Position numbers and translations under genes: made by a program. A stretch of DNA of 64,000 nt from CAVVFX01 sp963777595 (lineage in GTDB: Bacteria; Acidobacteriota; Terriglobia; Bryobacterales; Bryobacteraceae): assembly GCA_963777595.1 (NCBI GenBank), contig CAVZRE010000066.1, positions 124,001-188,000 of the forward strand. Reading direction: 5' to 3'. Shown here piece by piece: positions 9,258 through 17,272 of this stretch. The notes under the pieces are model-generated. The model worked only from the letters and a program-made list of their open reading frames with translations. It had not been told where the DNA came from and ran no database searches. Position 1 is the first letter of the stretch. Every line of letters starts with the position of its first letter.

Positions 9258-11536
9258 GAGGCTAATTCCTCCAACTGCGGACGCTCCAAATGCACGTCCT
9301 TCAACTGCACGTCCTGACCATTGAGGATCTTGCCGATAAGCGGGAGACCCTGTTTCAAGCATTGGTCGACGGCCGCGTCGGAGAGTCCCGCGGGACCATG
9401 ATGATGGCTGCCGGGGGAACGGACCACCAGGAGCACACCGTCGGACTGCAGCCCCAGCGCCACGGCATCGCCCTCCGCGAAGACCGGCGGCGTGTCGATT
9501 AAAATCATGTCGAAGTGACAGCACAGACGATCGAGCACTGCGGGAACGCGTGGATCATGCGCCAGGGTGGCCAGGCGGGCCATGCCGCGGCCGGCGGGTG
9601 AAACGAACAGATTCTCGACTCGGGTCGACCAGACGGTATCCGAAGCGGCTCCGCCCGCCCTGCCCGGTTGATGGAGGATGAGATCGCTGAAGCCGGATTC
9701 GTTGTCAACTCCGAAGACCTCGTGCACTCGCGGATGAATGCGGTCGCCATCGACCAGCAGAACCTTGCGCCCGGACTGCGCCAGCGCCGTCGCCAGGTTG
9801 CAGGCGACGAAGGTCTTGCCTTCGCCATGCGTTGCGCTGGTGACGGTAATGACCCGCGGACGGGCCGTCCGCAGTGACGAATAAAGCAGATGCGGCAGGA
9901 GCTTGCGAAAGGACTCGGCTGCGAAATTAAGATCACGCCAGACGGCCAGTTCGAGGGAACCGCCGGCGGGCCCTAGCGCGGCGCGCGGATCCTCACTCGA
10001 TACCAGAGCCTGACCGATCTCGAGGGGCGCCTCGATCATCGGAATGCTGCCGATCTGGCGGACGCTCTGCTCGACCTTCGCGGAAAGCGCAGGAATCTGC
10101 TTGCCGCTATTCCGCCGCTCCGCTGCAAAAATGAATACGAGTCCGAAAAGCGAGCCGGCCGAGACGCCGATCGCGGAATAGAGCATTTTGTTGGGACGTA
10201 TAGGCGCCTCCGCCGCCACGGCCGGGTCCACAATGTGAACGTTGGTGACTTGCATGGCCGACACCACGCCCGCCTCTTTAGCCTTCTGCAACGTGGAATC
10301 GTACAGAGTGCGGCGTGTATCCAGGTCGCGTTTAAGTTCATTGAACTGAATTGACTTGCCCATCTGAGTTGAAACGGTTCGCGCCTGAGCTTTGTAATCG
10401 CGGGTCAGGGACTCCTCGCGGAACTGCGCGGCTTCATATTGGCTCTTGAGCCTGGCCAGGATGCCCGCGCGCTCTTGCTCGAAATCGTGCTGCAGAGAGT
10501 CGATTTCGGCCTGGATCTGGCGAACTTTATAATGCGCGGGCTTCAGGACTTCAGAGTTTTCGGCAAGCTGTTGCTGGAGTTCTGCAAGCTTCACGCGATA
10601 GGACTTGAGAGTGTCGCTATCCAGCAGTTTGCCGAGCGCTTCCGGACTCGCGGTCCGAACCAGCTCATATTGCGACTGGGCTGCGACACGGGCTTCGTGT
10701 GCCACTCCCAAGGCCGTCTGCACCTGCCGCATCTGGTCATCGGCGAAACTTTCTTTGTCGTTGTTGGCGACCAGAAGTCCGTTCCTTGAGACGAACTCGC
10801 GCAGACTATTCTCCGCGTCTGTGAGTGACCTTTTCTGCTCTTCTATTTGACCGGCCAGAAGGTCCTGGGTTTCCGTCGTGGTGCCGACCATCCGCTTCAG
10901 AGTCTCGCCACGGTAGCCTTCCGCCAACGAATTGACTAAGTCGGCCGCGAGTTGGGGGTCAGCCGCTTCGTACTCGATCTCCACGATCTGGGTCTGTCCG
11001 AATAGGCGAACCGTGAGATGCTTACGCACCATCGCGAGCACTGCCCGCCGTGAGCGGGTTTCGGCAGCCGAATGAGTGACCAGATGCTTTAGCCGGCTAA
11101 GTAACCCGGGATTCTGGTTGAATTCGCGATGCCGTACCAGATCCAGTTTGTCGATGATGGAGAGCAACATCGTGTCGCTTTCGATCAACTTCACCTGCGT
11201 TTGCAGGAAAGGCTCAAGCAGGATCATGCCGGGCTCGGCGACCGGGTTCAACTGGCGGCGGTTCAGAAAGTCTTCATTCGGCATCTCGACTTCGAGTTGT
11301 GCCTTCGCATCGTAAGTGGGCGTCTGACTCAAGGCCAGGAGCGCCGCGAGGACTGCGCCGCCCAGGAGAAACAAACCGAAAGTCCACTTGTTACGCAGAA
11401 TGACCGAGAAGAACTCGCCGAAAGTCGTGAACTCAGCTGCTGCTGGAACATTCACGGCCGGCGCGGGCATGAGGCTCTGCCGTTCGATGGTAGACCCGGT
11501 TTGTTGTGGATGTCTGCGTTCGCGGTTGATAGTCAT
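9254..11536 (-). CDS. Wzz-like copolymerase fused to BY-kinase-like ATPase domain
   Basis: A 760-aa inner-membrane protein controlling polymer length and export. The first membrane helix is near residues 50-70, followed by a long periplasmic coiled-coil part (about 75-455, with many Gln/Glu/Arg heptads) and a second helix near 455-475. The cytoplasmic ATPase has Walker A (SATHGEGKT, about 567-575), Walker A' (KVLLVDGDR, about 591-599) and Walker B (MILIDTPP, about 677-684). The last 194 residues contain no tyrosine, so the usual autophosphorylated Tyr tail of bacterial tyrosine kinases is missing. The start overlaps the export-protein stop by one base (TAATG), and its stop overlaps the flippase start. 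Confidence 0.93.
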   Translation of the reverse strand: MTINRERRHPQQTGSTIERQSLMPAPAVNVPAAAEFTTFGEFFSVILRNKWTFGLFLLGGAVLAALLALSQTPTYDAKAQLEVEMPNEDFLNRRQLNPVAEPGMILLEPFLQTQVKLIESDTMLLSIIDKLDLVRHREFNQNPGLLSRLKHLVTHSAAETRSRRAVLAMVRKHLTVRLFGQTQIVEIEYEAADPQLAADLVNSLAEGYRGETLKRMVGTTTETQDLLAGQIEEQKRSLTDAENSLREFVSRNGLLVANNDKESFADDQMRQVQTALGVAHEARVAAQSQYELVRTASPEALGKLLDSDTLKSYRVKLAELQQQLAENSEVLKPAHYKVRQIQAEIDSLQHDFEQERAGILARLKSQYEAAQFREESLTRDYKAQARTVSTQMGKSIQFNELKRDLDTRRTLYDSTLQKAKEAGVVSAMQVTNVHIVDPAVAAEAPIRPNKMLYSAIGVSAGSLFGLVFIFAAERRNSGKQIPALSAKVEQSVRQIGSIPMIEAPLEIGQALVSSEDPRAALGPAGGSLELAVWRDLNFAAESFRKLLPHLLYSSLRTARPRVITVTSATHGEGKTFVACNLATALAQSGRKVLLVDGDRIHPRVHEVFGVDNESGFSDLILHQPGRAGGAASDTVWSTRVENLFVSPAGRGMARLATLAHDPRVPAVLDRLCCHFDMILIDTPPVFAEGDAVALGLQSDGVLLVVRSPGSHHHGPAGLSDAAVDQCLKQGLPLIGKILNGQDVQLKDVHLERPQLEELAS

Positions 11537-12471
11537 TAGTGGTGCCAGATCACAATTCCAGTTCCCATCTGAATGGCCGTTTCGACACCGCGCAGTGCTG
11601 CGTTTTTGGAGGCGCTATTGGGAACAAAAAGAACGTCGTTGGGGTGCAGCGGCATATCCGGCTTCTTGCCCGACAGAATGCTCTTGACGTCCACCGCGAC
11701 TTCCGTCCTCGGTTTCCCATCCTCGGCTGGGCGGATAATCTTGGCATTCCGGGATCCAGCCGTGCTCGTCAGGCCTTCCGCCATCGAGATGGCTTGCAGT
11801 ACGGACATGTTCTCGCGGTCTTTCAAAACGAAGCCACCGGATTTGTGGACTTCTCCGATGACATAGATCAACTTTGCTCTCGGGACAGTGATCACATCAT
11901 TCGGCAGGATGAAGATGTTGTCGTCGGGATGCCGTCCGTCGACAATGTCAGGCAGACTGACTTGCGCCGAAAAGTATCCTGCCGATTCGGCGATCCCGGC
12001 GATCGGCAGTGGTCCCGACGACCGTGGACGGTTCACGTTCACGATTGATCCAGCGCTTTCATCCGCTCCACCGGCGGCGGCGATGACTTCGAGCAACCGC
12101 TTCGGAGCATTCAGTTGGTAGACGCCTGGTGTCTTTACTGCGCCTAACACTGAAACGGGCCGGCTCTTCACTTCGATCACATCTACAGATACTTCGGGGT
12201 CGCGGACAAAGGAGTCGAGCCGCCTGCGAATTTCGCCGGCCAGTTCGACGGGGGTCAGACCGGCAGCCTTGACCGAGCCGATCATCGGAAGTTCCAGCAA
12301 TCCGTCTTCACCCAGGCGAATCGGGCCTTGCGGAATCTCGGTGACATGCAGCGCGTGAATAGCAATGGAGTCGCCAGGTCCGAGAGGAGCTGCCGGGCCG
12401 GTTTCTCCAGAAAGGTTGGAGAAGGCCAGTAGGGCGACTGGAGTAGATAGTAAGATCCATCGGAGTGTCAT
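11536..12471 (-). CDS. Wza-like polysaccharide export protein (SLBB domains)
   Basis: First gene of the exopolysaccharide operon, 311 aa. After a signal peptide (about residues 1-22) comes a Poly_export domain (LGPGDSIAIHALHVTEIPQG, LPMIGSVKAAGLT) and two SLBB-type beta-grasp segments beginning near VSVLGAVKTPGVYQL and KLIYVIGEVHKSGGFVL. It would form the outer-membrane/periplasmic export channel with the copolymerase encoded next. No lipobox cysteine follows the signal sequence, and the membrane-spanning C-terminal helix of the E. coli Wza type is not evident, so it may be a shorter non-lipidated variant. Its upstream region carries repeated CTGGC...ACCAG motifs. Confidence 0.92.
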   Translation of the reverse strand: MTLRWILLSTPVALLAFSNLSGETGPAAPLGPGDSIAIHALHVTEIPQGPIRLGEDGLLELPMIGSVKAAGLTPVELAGEIRRRLDSFVRDPEVSVDVIEVKSRPVSVLGAVKTPGVYQLNAPKRLLEVIAAAGGADESAGSIVNVNRPRSSGPLPIAGIAESAGYFSAQVSLPDIVDGRHPDDNIFILPNDVITVPRAKLIYVIGEVHKSGGFVLKDRENMSVLQAISMAEGLTSTAGSRNAKIIRPAEDGKPRTEVAVDVKSILSGKKPDMPLHPNDVLFVPNSASKNAALRGVETAIQMGTGIVIWHH

Positions 12472-12797
12472 TTAGTCACTCGGTCGTTACTTACTTTGGT
12501 TGCCATGGAAATAGAATAGGTCAGAATTCTCGAGTTTGTGAGAGATTTAGGACAAGTGATAACTCAATAGTTCTGGCGATACCAGCACTGGAACTGGCAG
12601 TACCCTATGAACTTAGACCCCACTTTTCGTCGGCGAGAGACTGCGCTGGGACTTGTTGGCTGGCTGGCAACACCAGTACTAGTACCGGGACGGCTAAATT
12701 GTTAGTCCCACTTAGTCCTGGTATCGCTATTACTTTCTCTGCGATGACTTAGATGCTACGGCTTCGTTAAGGTAGGAATAGCTATTATTCTGGGGTT
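12472..12797. other. Divergent intergenic region between EPS operon and methyltransferase
   Basis: 326 bases without a credible gene. It must hold the promoter(s) of the exopolysaccharide operon (leftward) and of the methyltransferase cassette (rightward). It is visibly richer in A+T than its surroundings and contains several related repeats (separate entry). TATTAT at 12783-12788 is a possible -10 for the rightward gene, ten bases before its ATG, but no matching -35 is clear. I could not fix a convincing sigma-70 or sigma-54 promoter for the operon. Confidence 0.6.
12573..12727. promoter_or_regulatory. Repeated CTGGC-N3-ACCAG motifs, candidate operators
   Basis: Two 25-base segments, 12573-12597 and 12664-12688, match at 19 positions, with most differences being transitions. 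Each begins with CTGGCNNNACCAG, an inverted repeat of CTGG and CCAG with a five-base centre. The starts are 91 bases apart. A third partial copy (CTGGCAGTACC) lies at 12594-12604, and CTGGTATCGC at 12718-12727 is the exact reverse complement of 12576-12585. TTAGTCC also occurs twice ten bases apart (12702 and 12712). The position between divergent surface-polysaccharide genes suggests cooperative binding of a regulator, but the protein is unknown. Confidence 0.5.
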
Positions 12798-13631
12798 ATG
12801 TCTCAGTCACACCGGGGATTAGTGCAACAACACTTCCGAGATGATTCCTTCTTCTGGAAGGACGTTTACACGCAAGATACCTTGATCGGGGAGATCTATC
12901 GTGAACGCCGGGCGACGGTGCTGCGCTTCGTGGATGGAATAGGCCTACCCTCCGGCGCGAATGTTCTCGACATCGGTTGTGGCGCGGGTACGACTTCAGT
13001 GGCGCTCGCGAAACGAGGGCTGAGGGTGGAAGCAGTGGATTCCGTTCCGGAAATGATCCAACTCACCAGACGGGCGGCGCTCTCGAGTGATGCCGGAGGC
13101 CGGGTACAGGTGCGCTCCGGGGATGTTCACAGATTGGCTTATCAGAGCGAAAGTTTCGACATGGCAGTAGCAATCGGCGTGATGGAGTGGCTTCCCTCGT
13201 TCGCCGGTCCGCTGAAAGAACTCCTCCGCGTTCTGCGTCCGGGAGGGTGGCTCATTGTGAACGTTGACAACTCTCGCGCGTTGCATTGTTGGCTTGATCC
13301 ACGCATGCACCCCGCTGCGGGACCGGTCAAACGTTACGCTCGAAAGTTAGCCGAGCGGGCAGGCCTGCTAGAACCCGTCGCGCGGCCATCGCGCTGCTCT
13401 CGCGGCAAACTTGACAGGGCTCTTTGCGCTGCCGGATTCAATAAAGTCTCGAGTGAAACCTGCGGCTTCGGACCGATAACTATTTTGGGCAGGCACGTCC
13501 TTCCCGAGAAAGCCGGCATCGCCCTGCACCGATCCCTCCAGAAACTGGCGCATCATCAATTCCCTCTGCTGCGAAATGGCGGCGATGCATACCTTGTTCT
13601 GGCCCGGAGGTCGACCCTTGAGAGTGCCTGA
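12798..13631 (+). CDS. Class I SAM-dependent methyltransferase
   Basis: 277 aa. Motif I VLDIGCGAGTTSVAL (about residues 56-70), an acidic residue after beta-2 (VEAVDS) and motif post-I (ESFDMAVAIGVMEWL) define a Rossmann-fold methyltransferase of the Methyltransf_11/25 type; LLRVLRPGGWLIVNV is motif III. The substrate is unknown. It is transcribed away from the exopolysaccharide operon and its end overlaps the start of an ATP-grasp gene, with a sulfatase following, so a role in modifying the surface polymer or a linked small molecule is plausible. The ATG at 12798 has only a weak GGGG before it. Confidence 0.88.
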   Translation: MSQSHRGLVQQHFRDDSFFWKDVYTQDTLIGEIYRERRATVLRFVDGIGLPSGANVLDIGCGAGTTSVALAKRGLRVEAVDSVPEMIQLTRRAALSSDAGGRVQVRSGDVHRLAYQSESFDMAVAIGVMEWLPSFAGPLKELLRVLRPGGWLIVNVDNSRALHCWLDPRMHPAAGPVKRYARKLAERAGLLEPVARPSRCSRGKLDRALCAAGFNKVSSETCGFGPITILGRHVLPEKAGIALHRSLQKLAHHQFPLLRNGGDAYLVLARRSTLESA

Positions 13632-14937
13632 TACGTCGACGCCCGTGGTGGTGTTGCGATGCGCGCGGCATGGCGGGCTAGGCATTACGCGATCGCTGGG
13701 GCGGCTCGGGGTCGCGGTTTACCATATCGACGGAAATAAATTCGCGCCGTCATTTTTTTCAAGGTATTCGCGAGGGCGGTTGGTATGGGACGTGGAAGGC
13801 GCGAGTACGCGGGAGTTGATTGCGCGGTTTGGCGAGATGGCGAACAAGATCGGACGCCGCGCAATCCTGATTCCCACATCGGACGCAACCGCGATGCTGG
13901 TCGCGACGCATGCGAGGGCGCTGAGTAAGTGGTTCGACTTCCCGTGTCTGGATCCTGAAGTGATCGACGGATTCTGCAGCAAGCGGAAGATGTATTTCCT
14001 GGCGAAGAGGTATGGTGTTCCCACGCCCGCGACTGCGTTCCCTCAGTCACGGAAAGATTTGCTGGACCATGCCGGGGCGATGAAGTTCCCAGTCGTTGCA
14101 AAAGGTATTTTTGGAGTAGAACTGGAGCGCAGAGCCGGACGCCGCCTATTTATGGTGGAGAACCGCGACCAGTTGTTGAGTTTGTACGATGCGCACGAAG
14201 ACTGGTTCCGGCCGAACTTCATGCTGCAGGAGTTCATTCCCGGAGGCGCGGAGTCCTCTTGGATGTTCAACGGATATTTCGATGGGAACAGCGACTGTAA
14301 GGTCGGTTACACCGGCCGGAAGATCCGCCAATATCCGGCTTACCGGGGTTTGACGAGCCTCGGCGAATGCATCGCTAACGAAGCCGTCGCTCAATTGAGC
14401 TGTGATTTGATGAAGGCGTGCGGTTATCGCGGCTGCGTCGATATCGACTATCGATATGACGATCGCGATGGCCAATATAAGATACTTGACGTCAATCCAA
14501 GAGTCGGCGCCACGTTCCGGCTTTTCGCGGACGCGAACGGCATGGATGTGGTTCGAGCCATGTATTTCGACCGCACTGGACAGACGATTGAATCGTCCCT
14601 GCCGCAGGAAGGCCGCAGGTGGCTGGTGGAAGACTGCGACTTGATCTCCGGTTGGCGCTATTTCCACGACGGGAAGTTGAACTTGGGAGAGTGGCTGAAG
14701 TCTTTTCGCGGGGTTGCAGAAACCGCAGTCTTTGCCAAAGACGATCCACTGCCCGCGCTTTGGACCGGCATACAACATCTACGGACATTGTGGAGTAGCC
14801 GGGCGGTTGGGCGTTTTACGAGGACCTCCCCGGCGAAAACGGAGATGCTGCTGCGCAATGCCAAATTGCCGTCGATAATTGCCGCTAAACTTGAAGGAGA
14901 GAAGGAAGTGAAGGCGCATGAAGTTATCGAGGCGTAG
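13618..14937 (+). CDS. ATP-grasp ligase of unknown substrate
   Basis: About 439 aa. ATP-grasp proteins join a carboxylate to an amine or thiol through an acyl phosphate. Visible blocks are FPVVAKGIFG (ATP-binding lysine region), MLQEFIPGG, VDIDYRYD and ILDVNPRVGATFRLF (metal-binding D/N segment). The N-terminal part, PVVVLRCARHGGLGITRSLGRLG, is a pre-ATP-grasp Rossmann region. The open frame begins at ATG 13576, but GGAGG at 13606-13610 sits seven bases before TTG 13618, which I favour; GTG 13624 is the alternative. It overlaps the methyltransferase end and the sulfatase start. It could attach an amino acid or other amine to a polysaccharide precursor; no substrate is evident. Confidence 0.83.
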   Translation: MRVPDTSTPVVVLRCARHGGLGITRSLGRLGVAVYHIDGNKFAPSFFSRYSRGRLVWDVEGASTRELIARFGEMANKIGRRAILIPTSDATAMLVATHARALSKWFDFPCLDPEVIDGFCSKRKMYFLAKRYGVPTPATAFPQSRKDLLDHAGAMKFPVVAKGIFGVELERRAGRRLFMVENRDQLLSLYDAHEDWFRPNFMLQEFIPGGAESSWMFNGYFDGNSDCKVGYTGRKIRQYPAYRGLTSLGECIANEAVAQLSCDLMKACGYRGCVDIDYRYDDRDGQYKILDVNPRVGATFRLFADANGMDVVRAMYFDRTGQTIESSLPQEGRRWLVEDCDLISGWRYFHDGKLNLGEWLKSFRGVAETAVFAKDDPLPALWTGIQHLRTLWSSRAVGRFTRTSPAKTEMLLRNAKLPSIIAAKLEGEKEVKAHEVIEA

Positions 14938-16381
14938 CTTTTTGGAGACCGGTGTGGGGACAGGTGCGCTAGCGGCGAGTCTGGCGGCCGCATCGCCGCA
15001 AGACAACAGTAAGGCGCTGTCGAACCGGCCTAATGTTCTCTACATCATCCAGGAGGATATCGGCCCCCAAATGGCCTGCTATGGCGAGCCTTTAATCCAG
15101 ACGCCGCATCTCGATCGTTTCGCCAGCCAGGGAATTCGCTTCACGAACGCTTACACTTGTGGTCCGGTATGCTCGGCGAGCCGGTCGGCCTTGATGACGG
15201 GGTGCTATCAGACGCAACTCGGAGCGCATCAGCACCGCACGTGGGAGTGGCACAAGAGGACTCTGCCGCCGCCGGTACGACACGTTTCACAATGGTTTCG
15301 CGATGCAGGCTACTTCACCTGCAACCTGCAACCACCGCCTGCAAAGAAAGCCGGCGGCATGCATGGAGCCGCGGGGTCGGGCAAGGTCGATCTGAATTTC
15401 TTGCTGAATGCGCCCGACAAAAATGGCTTTTTTGACGGCATCGACTGGAACCAACGCAAACCGGATCAACCTTTCTTTGCGCACATCACCATCATCGAAA
15501 CACATAAGGGCGCGGGCTGGAAGATCGCGCGAAGGCAGCCAAAATCCGAGTTGGTGGATCCGGACAAGCTGAAGCTCGCGTCATATTACCCCGATAGTCC
15601 CGTGGCGCGCGATGAATACGCTAATTACCTTGACGCCATCCATCTCTCTGACGGTTATGTCGGCCAACTTTTGGATCGACTGGAAAAGGACGGTCTGGCC
15701 AAGAATACGGTTGTGGTGCTATCGAGCGATCACGGTCCACTGTTTCGCGGCAAACAATTCCTTTACGATGGCGGAATTCATATTCCGCTGATGGTTCGTT
15801 TTCCGGATGGCCGAGGCGCAGGTACGGTAAAGGACGATCTGGTGAGCGCTGTTGACATCACTCCGACGCTGGTGGGCTTCGCCGGAATTCGACCTCCCGC
15901 CGGCGCCATACAGGGTCAGGATCTTTTCGGACCTTCTTACCGGCCACGCACACACATCTTCGCCGCGCGCGATCGCATGGATATTTCGATCGACCGGATG
16001 CGCGCCGTTAGAACCAGTCAGTACAAATACATTCGCAATTACTTCCCCGCAATCCCTTACATGCAGCACAATCCTTACAAAGAGGAAAACTATCCGACCT
16101 GGAACCTGGTCAAGGATCTCTATAAGGAGGGTAAGCTCGACTCCGCACAATCGTTGTTTCCCTCACCGGTGAAGCCGATCGAGGAGTTATTCGACTTGCA
16201 TGCTGATCCGGATGAGGTACACAATCTGGCGGACAATGCGGCACACGCGAAAACGCTGAAGGAATTGCGCACCCTGGTGGATGGCTTCGTTAACGAAAAC
16301 GACAAACTGGTGACGCCGGAAGATCCGGTGGATATTTTCCGCGGCTACTACGGGCGTCTGCCGGAAGACGGGGACGCATAG
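14918..16381 (+). CDS. Tat-exported sulfatase
   Basis: 487 aa with a twin-arginine signal (SRRSFLETG followed by an alanine-rich stretch). NVLYIIQEDIGPQM is the N-terminal metal-site region of type I sulfatases, and CSASRSALMTG is the active-site signature C-x-(P/A)-x-R whose cysteine must be converted to formylglycine. Alanine replaces the more common proline. VVVLSSDHGP carries the second metal-site motif. It probably hydrolyses sulfate esters or N-sulfate from a carbohydrate outside the cytoplasm. It overlaps the ATP-grasp gene by 20 bases and ends only four bases from the convergent LytTR gene. No formylglycine-generating enzyme is in the window. Confidence 0.9.
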   Translation: MKLSRRSFLETGVGTGALAASLAAASPQDNSKALSNRPNVLYIIQEDIGPQMACYGEPLIQTPHLDRFASQGIRFTNAYTCGPVCSASRSALMTGCYQTQLGAHQHRTWEWHKRTLPPPVRHVSQWFRDAGYFTCNLQPPPAKKAGGMHGAAGSGKVDLNFLLNAPDKNGFFDGIDWNQRKPDQPFFAHITIIETHKGAGWKIARRQPKSELVDPDKLKLASYYPDSPVARDEYANYLDAIHLSDGYVGQLLDRLEKDGLAKNTVVVLSSDHGPLFRGKQFLYDGGIHIPLMVRFPDGRGAGTVKDDLVSAVDITPTLVGFAGIRPPAGAIQGQDLFGPSYRPRTHIFAARDRMDISIDRMRAVRTSQYKYIRNYFPAIPYMQHNPYKEENYPTWNLVKDLYKEGKLDSAQSLFPSPVKPIEELFDLHADPDEVHNLADNAAHAKTLKELRTLVDGFVNENDKLVTPEDPVDIFRGYYGRLPEDGDA

Positions 16382-16385
16382 CCGG

Positions 16386-17165
16386 CTACCAGTTCAGCAT
16401 GTGCCTTACATTTCGCGCCAGCCTCTTACTGACAATCAGTTCCTGCGAATTGCTGAGAGTCAATAGCCAGCGTTGGCTGCTGAGGGCGCTCATTTTCCGC
16501 ACGTGGTTCACATTAACGATTGAATTTCGATGCACGCGTTCAAACGGAGAATTCCGCAGCCTCTCCTCGATCGCGCGAAGGGATTGTGTTGCCGTGTAGC
16601 TGCGTTTGGCCGTAATGATGGTAACGATTTCACCGTCCGCCTGGAATGCCAGCACCTCACTCTGGTCCAGAAGATAGTACTCCTCGCCAAGCTTTCCGAC
16701 GATCTTCCTCCCGGCGGCATTCGGAGAAGTCTCCGCCTGTGAAGCGACGGCCGTGTCGGTTAACCGCAGGACGCTCTCCGCGACCTTGAGTTCTTTGCCG
16801 TGAAGAAAGCGGGCGCGTTGAATTGCTTTTTGGAGACGGGCTTCGCTGATGGGCTTGAGCAGGTAGTCGATCGCCCCCGCTTCGAAAGCCTCGATGGCGT
16901 GTTGATTGAACGCGGTGACGATAACGATCGCCGGGATCGGACTGCCATGCAGGTTGGCGACGACCTCGAACCCTCCCATCACCGGCATTTGGAGGTCGAG
17001 GAAAACAAGATTGGGCCGCAGACGAGTGATCTGCGCGAGTGCTTCGCGGCCGTTGTCCGCCTCGCCAACCACCGACACGTCCGGAAACAGTTCGAGCTCT
17101 TCGCGCAGAATTTTGCGCGCTACGGGTTCGTCGTCTACCACCAGGACGCGGAGTTGAAGGTTCAT
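16386..17165 (-). CDS. LytTR-family response regulator
   Basis: 259 aa. The receiver domain starts LRVLVVDDEPVARKIL with phosphoacceptor D57 (VFLDLQMP), the switch T in VTAFN and the lysine in LLKP. The C-terminal half has EYYLLDQSEVLAFQADGEIV and the late SFERVHRNSIVNVNHVRKM-like block that mark a LytTR DNA-binding domain. The start has a GAGGAGGAGG purine tract just upstream. It lies 107 bases after the LytS-type kinase gene on the same strand, so the two form a two-component system. LytTR targets are usually imperfect direct repeats; I could not assign one here. Confidence 0.93.
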   Translation of the reverse strand: MNLQLRVLVVDDEPVARKILREELELFPDVSVVGEADNGREALAQITRLRPNLVFLDLQMPVMGGFEVVANLHGSPIPAIVIVTAFNQHAIEAFEAGAIDYLLKPISEARLQKAIQRARFLHGKELKVAESVLRLTDTAVASQAETSPNAAGRKIVGKLGEEYYLLDQSEVLAFQADGEIVTIITAKRSYTATQSLRAIEERLRNSPFERVHRNSIVNVNHVRKMSALSSQRWLLTLSNSQELIVSKRLARNVRHMLNW

Positions 17166-17272
17166 GCCTCCTCCTCAATATAGGACCTGCTCCCCAATCC
17201 GCGTTAAAGAAAAATCGCCGACGGGCGATTCTGTGCCACAAGCGGGCTACTGGAGGGTCCGAGCGGATGCAT

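Noticed and set aside
12472..12797. Sigma-54 promoter for the polysaccharide operon
   Set aside because: TGGCA occurs within the repeats, but no GC element follows at the required -12 spacing on either strand.
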